A stretch of DNA of 64,000 nucleotides from Mangrovimicrobium sp033283325 (GCA_033283325.1 JAWMQO010000004.1:124001-188000); one strand, 5' to 3'; positions 17,386-26,946 are shown, counted from the first letter of the stretch. A program made the numbers and translations. Notes: a model not told the origin generated them from the sequence alone.

Positions 17386-18521
17386 GGTCTCACTTTCCCG
17401 GTACTTTTCCCTGCTCGGGAGTTCGTACCACTCCCTTCCGTGATTTCGCCAAGCACTTCACGCCTGACCCTGCTGTAGATTTCCCCCCCGAGCTGCCTGC
17501 AAAGCTCGCGATGGTAAGCATCGGCTGAATCCATGGACGCGTCATCGCCATTTTCAGCGGCGCCACGGGCCAGCAAAAACTGCAGGCGCTGGTCGATGAT
17601 GTGCATGAGGAGATCTTCCAGACTGCGAGGCTTCTCGCGCGCTGCCCGGCTCCCGGTTTCCCGCTCGGCCCCGGTGCTTGCGGCGATACGAGCCTGCGGG
17701 GCCGGCGCGGGCCTTCTCTTTTCCAGCGGGTTCTTTGCGGCTTGTACTGTTGGCCTTTTTACTACCGGCTTCTTTCCGGCTCCGGAATCCCCAGCCGGCG
17801 CGAACTGGCTCGCCACAATTCTCCCGGGCAGGTCGATGCTCATCTCCCTTGCTTTCGCGTCCCCCGCGATGCGTGCAATCGCCTCCATTCCCTCGCGCAG
17901 GACTGGCGGACGCGCCTGGCTATTGTGGGCATCGGTCGCCAGGACCAGTTCCGCATCGCTTTCCAGCAACTGGCAGGCGGTGTGATAGGCCCGCTCCCCG
18001 AAGCGCCCGCAGACGGAGGCCGCGGTCAGTTGCAAAATGCAGCCCATCTTGATGAAGGGCGCCATCCTGGCGGGATCACGCATCACTTCCTTGTTGCGCT
18101 CCGGGTGGGCGATCACCGGCCGCACTTTCATCTGCAGCAGCCTCCACACCAGCTTGTCCGCACCGAGGGGTAAATGCCCGTGGGGAAACTCGAGCAACAT
18201 CAGGCGGTAACCATCCAGTTCCCCGAGGAAGGGGACATGCCCACGCTCTATCAACAGCGGAATCTCCGGGGACATACGCACTTCAGCGGCGTAACCGACC
18301 TGCAGGGGTATTTCGGCCTCGCTGAGAGCCCGGCGAAACAGCAGAGTATGTCGCTGGATGGCGCCGGCCAAATTTTCCCAGCGGCCGGGGTGCAGGTGGG
18401 GAGTCATGATGGCGCAGCGTACGCCGTTGTCCACCGCAGCACGGGCCAGTGTGAGCGCTTCTGCCAGGTCACGCGCCCCGTCATCGATGCCCGGCAAGTA
18501 ATGGCAATGCAGATCGATCAT
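17382..18521 (-). CDS. CpsB/YwqE-like PHP-domain tyrosine-protein phosphatase with C-terminal extension
   Basis: About 379 aa. The first ~245 residues are a PHP-fold phosphatase: MIDLHCHYLPGIDDGARD, TPHLHPGRW, AEVRM and ATDAHN provide the metal-binding His/Asp/Glu set. The family dephosphorylates BY-kinase tails and so balances the Wzc-like kinase encoded just upstream. The remaining ~130 residues (Lys/Ala/Arg-rich, from about AGDSGAGKKP) are not part of the usual ~255-residue family and look disordered, then helical. I prefer ATG 18521, which gives the typical family start; GTG 18536 is in frame. Confidence 0.82.
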   Translation of the reverse strand: MIDLHCHYLPGIDDGARDLAEALTLARAAVDNGVRCAIMTPHLHPGRWENLAGAIQRHTLLFRRALSEAEIPLQVGYAAEVRMSPEIPLLIERGHVPFLGELDGYRLMLLEFPHGHLPLGADKLVWRLLQMKVRPVIAHPERNKEVMRDPARMAPFIKMGCILQLTAASVCGRFGERAYHTACQLLESDAELVLATDAHNSQARPPVLREGMEAIARIAGDAKAREMSIDLPGRIVASQFAPAGDSGAGKKPVVKRPTVQAAKNPLEKRRPAPAPQARIAASTGAERETGSRAAREKPRSLEDLLMHIIDQRLQFLLARGAAENGDDASMDSADAYHRELCRQLGGEIYSRVRREVLGEITEGSGTNSRAGKSTGKVRP

Positions 18522-18550
18522 GCTGTGCTCAATCACCGTAGGGACAGGTC

Positions 18551-20752
18551 TCAGGCCGGTTGCGATTCATAACTTTCGTAGTAGGCGCCGTAGCCATAAT
18601 CGCTGTACCGCTCCGCCATTTTCATATCCAGGCGATTCAGTACGATACCGGTAACCGGGGTACGAAGTTGGGCGAGATGGCCGAGCCCTACCCGAACCTT
18701 GTTCACCGAGGTCGCATCCGCCTTCACCACGTAGACAACCGAGTCCACGCAGGTGGAAATCACCCGGGCATCACTCACCGGCAGCAGCGGCGGGCAATCA
18801 ACAACGACCCGGTCGTACTCCTTGCCGAGGTTTTCCAGTAATTCGGCGAAACGCGGGGAGGAAAGCAATTCCAGGGGGTTGGGAGGTATCACACCGGCGC
18901 CGATGATATCGATACCGAGTTTTTGCATCGGAACGACCGCGTCTTGCAGCCGTGCGTTACCAGAGACCAGTTCCGAAAGACCGGCTCGGGCGCGGGGCAA
19001 CTCCAGCTGTTTGGTCACGCCGGGACGGCGCATGTCGGCCTCTACCAGAAGAACCCGTTCCATGCGCGAGAACGCCAGAGCGAGATTGATAGCCGTGGTG
19101 GTTTTACCTTCGCCGGCGACCGAGGACGTGACCATCACGGTGCGGTAAGGCTCATCCAGCCCGGAAAGGGCTATGCCGGTACGCACTGTACGCATGGCCT
19201 CGGCATAACCGGTGTGGCCCTTGTCCAGGAATAGCGGCAGTGACTTGTCCGCGTCCTGGGCAAAGTCCACCAGCGGCAGCATCCCGAGCAGGGGCTGGTC
19301 CAGCTTTTCCTCCACGTCTTCCGCGCTCTTGACGGTGTTGTCCAGGGCATCGAGCAGGAAGGCGGCGATCACGCCGAGCGCCAGGCAGACGAAGCAGGCG
19401 AGAGCGACGAACAGCTTCTTGTTGGGCTTGACCGGTTTCTGCGGGACGATCGCCGGTGAAATGATGCGCGCGTTAACCGGCTGCATGTCATCGGTCTGCG
19501 AGGTCTCCTTGACCCGGTTGTAGAACATATCGTAAAGCTGGCGATTGCTCTCCACTTCCTGCTGCAGGGCGCGCAGTTCGGAGCCCTTTCGACCCACCAC
19601 GTGGTAGCGATTCTTCGCGTCATCCAGGGCCTCCGCGATAGCCAGTTCTTCCAGCTGCGCCTCCTCGTAGCGGCTGCGTATACTGCTGGCGACGCTGTCG
19701 ATATGCCGTGCCAGGCTTTCCCTGGCGGCGGCCAGCTCCGACTGGGCGGCGATCATTTTGCGATGCTTGGGGCCATAGCGCTTGCCGAGTTCGGCCACCT
19801 GGATCTCCGCTTGAGCGGTGGCCTGGAGAAAGGTCTGTACCAGCGCATCATTCAGTACGCCGGGCAACGAGCTGAGTTCGTGCAGCGACACCGGGGACTC
19901 GCGTAACTGCTGTACCTGGAGGTAGGCGGTCTTGGTCTGGGAGACCTGGCGCCGCACTTCGATCAAGCGGCTGGATAACTCGTCGATTTCCTTGGCGGGG
20001 AGTGACTGCAGGCCGTCCACGTCCACCAGTTGTTCCCGTTCGCGGAAGGCCTGCAGGCGGGTCTCGGATTCCTGCAGGTTGTCGCGCAGTTCGTCGAGGC
20101 GGCGCTTCATCCAGTTCGCCGCCATCTGCGTCATATCGAGGCGGGCGTCGAGCATGCTGTCGATATAGGCCTCGGCGTGGGCGTTGGCGATTTCCGCGGC
20201 CAGCCGAGGGTCGGTCGCCTCGAAGCGTACGTGAACCAATTGGGTATCGCGCACCGGCACAATGGCGAGTTGCTTCTGGTAGGGCGCTGTGAGTTCGAGC
20301 ACGGGATCGACCTCGGCGGCCGGCTCACCGCTACCGAGGAATGGAAGCCAGCGGGAGATGCCGCCACTGGCTTCTTCATCAACCGGCGGGACAAATTCGG
20401 GACTTTCCGTAAGATTCAGGCGCTTGATCACCCGCTCCGCCAGGGGCCTCGAGTTGAGTATCTCGAACTGCGTGTCGTAATACTGGCGGGCGCTGGTATC
20501 AAAGCCGTAGACCTCCTCGATGGAGACGAGGTTGGTCTCCTTGGATTCGATGAGCAGTGTGGCGTCAGCCTGGTAGACCGGTGTAATGGCCAGTGTTACC
20601 AGCAGCGTGATCAGGCTGACGATACCCGCCAGCAGGAGAATGGCCCATTTTTTACGATCGATGACGTTCCAGTAATGTCGCAGGTCGAGCTCATCGCCCC
20701 GGCGCCAGCCTTCCTGTACCGGCATACCCGGAAATTCACGCAAGTTATTCAT
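18551..20752 (-). CDS. Wzc-like polysaccharide co-polymerase / bacterial tyrosine autokinase
   Basis: 733 aa. It has an N-terminal Wzz domain with first membrane helix (AILLLAGIVSLITLLVTLAI), a long periplasmic coiled-coil part, and a GNVR-like region before the second helix (LFVALACFVCLALGVIAAFL). The cytoplasmic BY-kinase domain has Walker A SSVAGEGKTTTAINLA (about 543-558), Walker A' VLLVEADMRRPG and Walker B VVVDCPP. The last ~18 residues hold six tyrosines, the autophosphorylation tail. It controls polymer length and export with the Wza-like protein (start 1 bp from this gene) and the CpsB-like phosphatase. ATG 20752. Confidence 0.93.
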   Translation of the reverse strand: MNNLREFPGMPVQEGWRRGDELDLRHYWNVIDRKKWAILLLAGIVSLITLLVTLAITPVYQADATLLIESKETNLVSIEEVYGFDTSARQYYDTQFEILNSRPLAERVIKRLNLTESPEFVPPVDEEASGGISRWLPFLGSGEPAAEVDPVLELTAPYQKQLAIVPVRDTQLVHVRFEATDPRLAAEIANAHAEAYIDSMLDARLDMTQMAANWMKRRLDELRDNLQESETRLQAFREREQLVDVDGLQSLPAKEIDELSSRLIEVRRQVSQTKTAYLQVQQLRESPVSLHELSSLPGVLNDALVQTFLQATAQAEIQVAELGKRYGPKHRKMIAAQSELAAARESLARHIDSVASSIRSRYEEAQLEELAIAEALDDAKNRYHVVGRKGSELRALQQEVESNRQLYDMFYNRVKETSQTDDMQPVNARIISPAIVPQKPVKPNKKLFVALACFVCLALGVIAAFLLDALDNTVKSAEDVEEKLDQPLLGMLPLVDFAQDADKSLPLFLDKGHTGYAEAMRTVRTGIALSGLDEPYRTVMVTSSVAGEGKTTTAINLALAFSRMERVLLVEADMRRPGVTKQLELPRARAGLSELVSGNARLQDAVVPMQKLGIDIIGAGVIPPNPLELLSSPRFAELLENLGKEYDRVVVDCPPLLPVSDARVISTCVDSVVYVVKADATSVNKVRVGLGHLAQLRTPVTGIVLNRLDMKMAERYSDYGYGAYYESYESQPA

Positions 20753-21297
20753 CAGAAAAAGCTTCTCTCAACGGTGATGATGTCTCCGGGCATGACAACC
20801 ACGCCGGGGCCCACTTCTTCCTCCCCACCTGGGGTGGTGGCGCGCTGCAGTATGAAGTTCTTGCGCTGCGCGCGCTCGGTGAAGCCCCCTGCCAGCGTCA
20901 CGGCTTTCTGTACGGTCAGTCCTGGCTGATAGGGGAAACCTCCGGGTTGGCGGACTTCTCCATTGATGAAAATCGGACGGTATTCCTCGATCGAAACCGT
21001 CACATCGGGGTTGACCAGGTAGCCGTCCAGCAGGCCCGCCGTGAGACGCTGCTCCAGTTCCTTGACGGTGAGCCCGGCGACATTGATTTCCCCGAGCATC
21101 GGATAGCTGACAATACCCGACTCGTTGAGACGAAAATTCAGGCTCAGGTCAGGCTCATCGAAGACCTGGATGGTAATGTGATCGCCCGCCCCCAGTCGGT
21201 AACCTGCCGAGCTTTCAGCGGCGAACACAGGCAGCACCAACAGGCTGCAGAGCAGGCAGGCGGCGAAGCGGCGGAATAGATCACGGGCAATATTCAT
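20752..21297 (-). CDS. Wza-like polysaccharide biosynthesis/export protein (short form)
   Basis: About 181 aa. After a signal peptide (AACLLCSLLVLPVFAAES) comes the Poly_export domain (YRLGAGDHITIQVFDEPDLS) and a SLBB domain (VFINGEVRQPGGFPYQPG-type motif IFINGEVRQPGGF, LTVQKAVTLAGG). It lacks the further SLBB repeats and C-terminal amphipathic helix of full-length Wza, and I see no lipobox. The beta-barrel protein encoded just upstream may therefore supply the outer-membrane pore. ATG 21297 (GGAA upstream) is preferred to starts that overlap the previous gene. Confidence 0.87.
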   Translation of the reverse strand: MNIARDLFRRFAACLLCSLLVLPVFAAESSAGYRLGAGDHITIQVFDEPDLSLNFRLNESGIVSYPMLGEINVAGLTVKELEQRLTAGLLDGYLVNPDVTVSIEEYRPIFINGEVRQPGGFPYQPGLTVQKAVTLAGGFTERAQRKNFILQRATTPGGEEEVGPGVVVMPGDIITVERSFF

Positions 21298-21313
21298 GGC
21301 GGGTTCCATTGCG

Positions 21314-22555
21314 TCAAAAGCTCCAGGTAGCGCCGAGTCGTACGACATTGCGGTCGTACATCAGCCAGTCGACATTGCTGTCGCTGTCGGAATAATCGGC
21401 GCCCAGTTCCAGCGCAAGCCAGTGTCGCCACTGGTACACCAGCGCCAGACGGTAATCCATCGTGTCCTGGTCGCGATCGATTCCCTGGTAAGACTCCCGG
21501 CTATACGAAACACCGAAAGTGGACTGCAGCAGTTCGGTCCAGCCGTGGCTCCAGTCCAGGGAGTAGGTCATGGTGTCGATGAAATCGCCTTCCCCGTAGG
21601 TCTCCTCCTCGATCCGCGCAGCGCCGAGTTCGAAACGCGAATAGGAGCGAGGTGACCAGCTCACATCCACTTCCCAGTCGAGACCCGAGAAATCCTCACG
21701 ACTGTTGTCGACGAAGTTCTTCTGCACCTGGCCAAACTTCACCGTCCCGCTGGTAGTGCCGGTGATATCCCACTCGGCGCCGGCAAGGTAGCGAATCTCC
21801 CTGCTGTCGAGTGACGCCGTCTCCGGGTAATCCCTGACGTAGCCGATATCGTCGGCGCGGACCTCAAGCAACAGCGAGGTGGCGGGAAAGAGCTGGTGGT
21901 AGAAGGTCAGCCCCGCCCCCACACTGTCATAATCCCGGTAGCGGGTACGCTCGCGGTGATTTGAGTACTTGTTGCGTCGCGCATTGGCGGACAGCTTCAG
22001 GCGGTTTCCGGAATCCCTGGCACCGAAGAGGTAATCGCCGCCAACGCGGGTGACGGTAAAGCGGTCGGGTTCAGTGACGGGTTCACCACCCGGGTCGAAG
22101 CCGGGAATATCACCGGTTTCAGGATCGAAGCCCTGGGTCATGCCCTCGCCCCGCCCCTGGTGCTTCATGGCGTAGGCGCCCTCCAGGGTCAGTTTGTGGC
22201 GATGGGCGAGATCGAGTTTCGCGCTGGCGTCAAAGGTGTGATCGGTGTAATTGTCATCGGAACTCTGGCGAAACTGGCCGTAATCACCCCGGTAACCCAG
22301 CAGGTATTCCTCGCCCGGCAGCTTGATCACGCCTTCCAGCGAAGGCGCTATGCGGGTCACCCAGCTGTCGACGGTATCCTCCGGGCTGAAGAACAGGTTG
22401 TCATCGTAGGCCACTTCGGCGCGAAGGCTGGGTTCCACACTCAGCGGGCCGTAGTAGAGCCTGCCGTCACCGGCACCGCCCGCTGCAATTCCCCCTGCCG
22501 CGGACAGGCATCCGGTCAGCAGAAACAGGGCGTGAATGGCTTGACGTCGCGTCAA
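21314..22555 (-). CDS. Outer-membrane beta-barrel protein of exopolysaccharide export
   Basis: 413 aa. A signal peptide (ALFLLTGCLSAAGGIAAGG) is followed by many alternating amphipathic strands and a C-terminal strand ending in Phe (RNVVRLGATWSF), the signature of a BAM-inserted barrel. Such proteins are encoded with short Wza-like proteins in several exopolysaccharide loci. The start is TTG 22555, supported by AGGAG 7 nt upstream; the first ATG in frame would remove the signal peptide. It is the first gene of the minus-strand export operon (barrel, exporter, kinase, phosphatase, TPR protein). Confidence 0.8.
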   Translation of the reverse strand: MTRRQAIHALFLLTGCLSAAGGIAAGGAGDGRLYYGPLSVEPSLRAEVAYDDNLFFSPEDTVDSWVTRIAPSLEGVIKLPGEEYLLGYRGDYGQFRQSSDDNYTDHTFDASAKLDLAHRHKLTLEGAYAMKHQGRGEGMTQGFDPETGDIPGFDPGGEPVTEPDRFTVTRVGGDYLFGARDSGNRLKLSANARRNKYSNHRERTRYRDYDSVGAGLTFYHQLFPATSLLLEVRADDIGYVRDYPETASLDSREIRYLAGAEWDITGTTSGTVKFGQVQKNFVDNSREDFSGLDWEVDVSWSPRSYSRFELGAARIEEETYGEGDFIDTMTYSLDWSHGWTELLQSTFGVSYSRESYQGIDRDQDTMDYRLALVYQWRHWLALELGADYSDSDSNVDWLMYDRNVVRLGATWSF

Positions 22556-22978
22556 TTTCTCTCTCCTCAGGGGCGTTGCTGCCTGTGCCGACAGCTAACG
22601 CTGGTCCGATAAATTTCACCGGTTTTGCAGCGAGTCTATCCCAGCGCATTGGGCAAACCGTGTCCCAAATGGGCTACCAAAACCCGGCGAAACCACGATT
22701 GTTCGGTGGGCCACGCTACTTTCGCCACGCCACGGCCAACGCCCTTTCCCGCCACGACCGCTCCACCGGCATCGCCCTATCACCAGGAAATTTGTTACCA
22801 TTTCAGCCGCTTAGCGCCGTCGAGGATTTTTGCTCCGCCGGGTGATTCCACCCGTACCCGGAAAATACCGGCCCGACTGTTAACTGTCAGTGCGGACCAG
22901 CACGAGATTCACGGCCCGGGATATCTTCGGCGGGTAAACTCAAACGGGTCATTTTCCACTTCGATTAAAGATACGCTC
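22556..22978. other. Divergent intergenic region between export operon and xthA
   Basis: 423 bp without a credible gene. It should hold the promoters of the exopolysaccharide export operon (minus) and of exonuclease III (plus). The only clear element is a small inverted repeat CGGGTG-ATTC-CACCCG at 22839-22854. Confidence 0.5.
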
Positions 22979-23743
22979 ATGAAAATCACTTCCTGGAACG
23001 TGAACGGCATTCGCGCCGTCATGAAAAAAGACTTCGCCGCTTCACTGGCCGAACTGCAGACCGACGTCCTGTGCCTGCAGGAAACCAAGGCCCAGGACGA
23101 TCAGGTGGTCGCCGCGCTGGAGGGCCTGGACGGTTACCACGTGTTCAGCAATTCGGCCGAACGCAAGGGGTATTCCGGCGTCGCGATACTTACCCGGGAG
23201 GAACCCCTGGCGGTGCGCGCGGACATCGGCATCGAAGAGCACGACAAGGAAGGGAGAGTGCTGACCGCCGAGTACCCCGACTTCTATCTCGTCACTGTCT
23301 ACACGCCCAACTCGGGCAACGAATTGGTCCGCCTGCCCTACCGGGAGACCTGGGACAGCGCCTTCCTCGCCTTCGTGACGGAACTGGAGAAAAGCAAGCC
23401 GGTGCTCATGTGTGGCGACTTCAACGTCGCTCACCGGGATATCGATCTCGCCCGCCCGAAGCCCAACTACAACAAGAGTGCCGGCTATACCCAGAAAGAA
23501 ATCGACGGCATGGACAATATCGTCGCCGCAGGATTCGTCGACAGCTTCCGCTATTTGCACCCCGACACAGTGAAGTACAGCTGGTGGAGCTACCGCGCCG
23601 GAGCCCGCGCCAAGAATGTAGGCTGGCGGATCGACTACCTGCTCGGGACGGCGGGCCTTATAAAGGAGAAACTCCGGAGCGCGGAAATCCACAACGATAT
23701 TTTCGGCTCTGATCACTGCCCGGTGAGTGTGGAACTGGGCTGA
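22979..23743 (+). CDS. xthA: Exodeoxyribonuclease III
   Basis: 254 aa, the usual family length. Mg-dependent AP endonuclease / 3'-5' exonuclease of base-excision repair. Motifs run from MKITSWNVNGIRA through CLQETKAQDDQ (metal Glu), CGDFNVAH (catalytic Asp/Asn) and WRIDYLLGT to GSDHCPVSVEL (catalytic Asp-His). ATG 22979 opens the canonical N-terminus; the open frame extends further upstream but that part does not look protein-like. It stands alone between the exopolysaccharide locus and the iron-uptake genes. Confidence 0.96.
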   Translation: MKITSWNVNGIRAVMKKDFAASLAELQTDVLCLQETKAQDDQVVAALEGLDGYHVFSNSAERKGYSGVAILTREEPLAVRADIGIEEHDKEGRVLTAEYPDFYLVTVYTPNSGNELVRLPYRETWDSAFLAFVTELEKSKPVLMCGDFNVAHRDIDLARPKPNYNKSAGYTQKEIDGMDNIVAAGFVDSFRYLHPDTVKYSWWSYRAGARAKNVGWRIDYLLGTAGLIKEKLRSAEIHNDIFGSDHCPVSVELG

Positions 23744-23788
23744 GCCGGGGGATCGATAGCAGATGCCTTCGTAAAGCTATTTCTAAAT

Positions 23789-23807
23789 GATAATGACTAC
23801 TATTTAC
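23789..23807 (+). promoter_or_regulatory. Fur box
   Basis: GATAATGACTACTATTTAC matches the 19-bp Fur consensus GATAATGATAATCATTATC at 13 positions, with the first eight identical. It lies 67 bp before the chosen start of a siderophore-type TonB receptor and in an AT-rich promoter-like stretch, as expected for iron repression. Confidence 0.7.
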
Positions 23808-23874
23808 ATTCTCATATATGAGCGCTACAGTTTCGCCTTTCCCTCAGCCAAGCAGGAAAGGAGCAGCTGGAACC

Positions 23875-26238
23875 GTGAATACAAAAAAACGAGCAATACC
23901 CTCCACACTCAGCAATAACGAAGGAATCAACAGGTCAGCCCTGGGTGCAGGCGCTATGATGCTGGCTTTCGCCGCCGCCACGAGCCAGGCCCAGGTGGCT
24001 GGCAATTGCGCCGAGACCGACGGCGCCGGCCAGTGCACACAGGCTGCGGAGACTGCACAAACCAAATCGGATGCCATTGAAGTGGTCGAGGTCTACGGCA
24101 TCTCCGGTGCCGCCTATCGTGCCAGCCGCTCCGGCGACATGCGCCAGCTATCGGATCTCGCCTCTACTCCACAAACCATGAACATCCTCACCCAGAGCCA
24201 GATCCTCGACTCGGGCAAGACCGACCTCAAGGAAATCGTCAGCTCCCAGGCCGGCGTTACCCTGGGCACCGGTGAGAACGGCAACGCCTTCGGTGACCGC
24301 TATGTCATCCGCGGCCACGAGGCGCGCAGCGATGTCTTTGTCGACGGCATCCGCGACCCGGGCATGACCACCCGTGAAAGCTTCGCCGCGGAACAGATAG
24401 AAATCACCAAGGGCCCCAGTTCGACTTTCGCCGGTCGCGGCTCCTCCGGCGGCGCGGTGAACACCATCACCAAGGCCGCCTCCCCCGACCAGGCATTCAA
24501 CATTGTCGACGCAGCCGTCGGCACTGATGACTACTACCGCGTGACAGTGGACAGCAACCTGCTGATCGGCGCTGATTCCGCGATCCGCCTGAATGCCCTC
24601 ACCGCCTCCGAAGAGATTCCCGACCGCGACGGACTGACCCGCGACCGCGACGGCCTGCTGTTATCGGGTTTCACCTCCCTCAGTGGCAGCTGGAACCTGC
24701 TCGGCGACGTTTACTACCTCGAAGCGGACGACGTCCCCGACCTCGGCTCCTACTTCGACCGCGACAGCCGCAAGCCGGTAAAAGACATCCCGGTCTACGC
24801 CCAGGACAACGATTTTCTTGAAACCGAGGCGCTCTCCGCCACCGTGCGCCTCAACGGTGAACTGAACGAAGCCTGGCGCTCCTCACTGGCGCTGCGCTAC
24901 GGCACCACCGACAACGGCTACATCACCACCGGTGTCCGTGGCACAGAGCGCGACGCAAGCGACCCCTTCGCCCCCGGCGCCGCCACCATGTCCCTGAGCA
25001 CCCACCAGGGCTGGCAGGAAGTGGAGTACGCCGTGGCCCAGGGCAACCTGTTCTGGGATACCCAGTTGGGCGGGCACGACAGCAAGTTCGTTTTCGGACT
25101 CGAGTACATCACGGAAGACGTCGATAACGGCGTCTACGACTATGAAACCCTCGGCCAGACCAACTGCATTGTCGGCGGCCGCCGCGGCGCCAGCGAGTCC
25201 TACTGCATCATCGATCCCGCCGGTAATGTCGTCGGCAATCCCCGTGGCCTGATGCAACGCAGCTACACCCGCGGCGATATCGACGCCCAGTACCGCATCG
25301 ACACCGTTTCCGCCTACGTGATGAATACCACCCAACTGGGCGAGAACTGGGAGCTCTTCCTCGGCCTGCGCCAGGACTGGTATGACTACAGCAATGACGT
25401 GGTGGGCCGTGAAGGACCCGCGTCCTACGATTTCTCCGATAATCTGCTCAACGGCCACATCGGCCTGGTACGCAACATCACCGACGAGGGCAATGTCTAT
25501 GTCAGCTACAGCACTGCCGCCAACATCAATGGCGGCGAGTCCGACGTGGGCGGCAGCTGCGGCTACGGCGGTCTCTGCGGCACCCCGGAACAGGCCGCTG
25601 TAGCCGACCCCGAGACCGTGGAAAATATCGAAGTGGGTACCAAGTGGGAGCTGTTTGACGACCGCCTGCTGGCGACCGCGGCGATCTTCCAGATCACCAA
25701 GAGCGACGTCATGGAAAGCGTCGGCGACAGCTACAGCCAACTCGGCACCCTGAACACCGGCAAGAACCGGGTCGAGGGCTTCGAGGTCTCCCTGACCGGC
25801 GCCATCACCGACACCCTGAGCATCCAGCTGAGCGCGGCGATGATGGATTCCGAGGTCCTCGAGTCCTTCAATACCGAGACGGAGGGCCTGGTCCTGAGTA
25901 ACTTCGCCGACGACAGCCTCTACGCCATGCTGCGCTGGGAGCCCACCGACTCCTGGGCCTTCGGCGGGGCCTACACCTACCAGAGCGTGATGTACGGCGG
26001 CCAGCCGGACACCGCCGCGGGTTACGACGAGGAGATCGGCGACTACGCAGTGGAAGTTCCCAGCTACGGCGTTTTCGACCTCTTCGTCAATTACTACTAC
26101 TCGGACAGGCTGAACTTCCGCCTCAACGTGAACAACGTCACCGACAAGGAGTACTGGACCGCGGCCTACCGCTCCGGTAGCTTCATGTACCTCGGCGATG
26201 CGCGCAGCGCCCGCCTGTCGGTCGTGTTCGAGTTCTAG
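23875..26238 (+). CDS. TonB-dependent catecholate-siderophore-type receptor (Fiu-like)
   Basis: About 787 aa. A signal region (LGAGAMMLAFAAATSQAQ) is followed by the plug domain (LASTPQTMNILTQSQILDSG, YVIRGHEARSDVFVDGIRD, ITKGPSSTFAGRGSSGGAVN) and a 22-strand barrel with C-terminal Phe (RLSVVFEF). The plug resembles Fiu-type receptors for catechol siderophores. GTG 23875 after AAGGAG is preferred to ATG 23818, which lies only 10 bp from the Fur box. The gene is followed 3 bp later by piuC, the usual partner of such receptors. Uptake of a ferric-siderophore is inferred from family and Fur control. Confidence 0.88.
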   Translation: MNTKKRAIPSTLSNNEGINRSALGAGAMMLAFAAATSQAQVAGNCAETDGAGQCTQAAETAQTKSDAIEVVEVYGISGAAYRASRSGDMRQLSDLASTPQTMNILTQSQILDSGKTDLKEIVSSQAGVTLGTGENGNAFGDRYVIRGHEARSDVFVDGIRDPGMTTRESFAAEQIEITKGPSSTFAGRGSSGGAVNTITKAASPDQAFNIVDAAVGTDDYYRVTVDSNLLIGADSAIRLNALTASEEIPDRDGLTRDRDGLLLSGFTSLSGSWNLLGDVYYLEADDVPDLGSYFDRDSRKPVKDIPVYAQDNDFLETEALSATVRLNGELNEAWRSSLALRYGTTDNGYITTGVRGTERDASDPFAPGAATMSLSTHQGWQEVEYAVAQGNLFWDTQLGGHDSKFVFGLEYITEDVDNGVYDYETLGQTNCIVGGRRGASESYCIIDPAGNVVGNPRGLMQRSYTRGDIDAQYRIDTVSAYVMNTTQLGENWELFLGLRQDWYDYSNDVVGREGPASYDFSDNLLNGHIGLVRNITDEGNVYVSYSTAANINGGESDVGGSCGYGGLCGTPEQAAVADPETVENIEVGTKWELFDDRLLATAAIFQITKSDVMESVGDSYSQLGTLNTGKNRVEGFEVSLTGAITDTLSIQLSAAMMDSEVLESFNTETEGLVLSNFADDSLYAMLRWEPTDSWAFGGAYTYQSVMYGGQPDTAAGYDEEIGDYAVEVPSYGVFDLFVNYYYSDRLNFRLNVNNVTDKEYWTAAYRSGSFMYLGDARSARLSVVFEF

Positions 26239-26241
26239 GCT

Positions 26242-26922
26242 ATGGTCGTAATCGAGGGTTTGCTCTCAGCGGGGGAGGTGCGGTCTATCCGCGCCTCCCT
26301 CGATGCCGTTCCCTGGCGCGATGGCGCCGGCACCGCCATGGGCATGGCGGCCGAGGTCAAGCGCAACGGCCAGGCGGACGCCGGCGACCCGCAGGTGCGG
26401 GACCTCGCCAACCTGCTGCTGGCCCGTCTGGGAGACAACCCGCGATTCACTTCCGCCGCCCTGCCCCAGCGGATATTCCCCCCCTGCTTCAACCGCTACG
26501 CCAGCGGCGAAACCTATGGCTTCCACGTGGACGCCGCGATCATGCGCATCCCCGGTACGCCGGACGTGTTGCGCAGCGACGTTTCGACGACGATTTTTCT
26601 CAGCGACCCGGACGAGTACGAAGGCGGGGAATTGCAGATCAGGACGGATTTCGGCGAGCAGTCTCTGAAACTGCCTGCCGGGGATGCGGTGGTCTACCCT
26701 TCCAGCAGCCTGCACCAGGTAACACCCGTTACCCGCGGCATGCGCCTCGCGGCAATCACCTGGACCCAGAGCATGGTGCCGAGCGCGGAAACCCGCGCGG
26801 TACTGTTTGAACTGGACCAGGCGATCCAGTCACTGCTCGCATCGGGTAATGCCGACCGGGAGCAACTGGATGCCCTGCACAACAGCTACCACAATCTGGT
26901 GCGCCTGAACGCGCAGGTTTGA
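26242..26922 (+). CDS. piuC: PKHD-type Fe(II)/2-oxoglutarate hydroxylase PiuC
   Basis: 226 aa, the usual length of PiuC/YbiX proteins. The iron triad is visible as YGFHVDAAIM (His-x-Asp) and SSSLHQVTPV (distal His), with the 2-oxoglutarate Arg in GMRLAAITW. It sits directly behind the Fiu-like receptor, as in other bacteria where the pair belongs to the iron-starvation response. The physiological substrate of PiuC is not settled. This oxygenase belongs to a different subfamily from the two in the purine region. Confidence 0.92.
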   Translation: MVVIEGLLSAGEVRSIRASLDAVPWRDGAGTAMGMAAEVKRNGQADAGDPQVRDLANLLLARLGDNPRFTSAALPQRIFPPCFNRYASGETYGFHVDAAIMRIPGTPDVLRSDVSTTIFLSDPDEYEGGELQIRTDFGEQSLKLPAGDAVVYPSSSLHQVTPVTRGMRLAAITWTQSMVPSAETRAVLFELDQAIQSLLASGNADREQLDALHNSYHNLVRLNAQV

Positions 26923-26946
26923 CACTGGAGGGAAATCCGGCAATTC

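Noticed and set aside
24883..25740. 285-codon minus-strand frame inside the Fiu-like receptor gene
   Set aside because: Low-complexity Val/Ala/Gly/Asp content is the reverse reading of barrel strands; no start signal.
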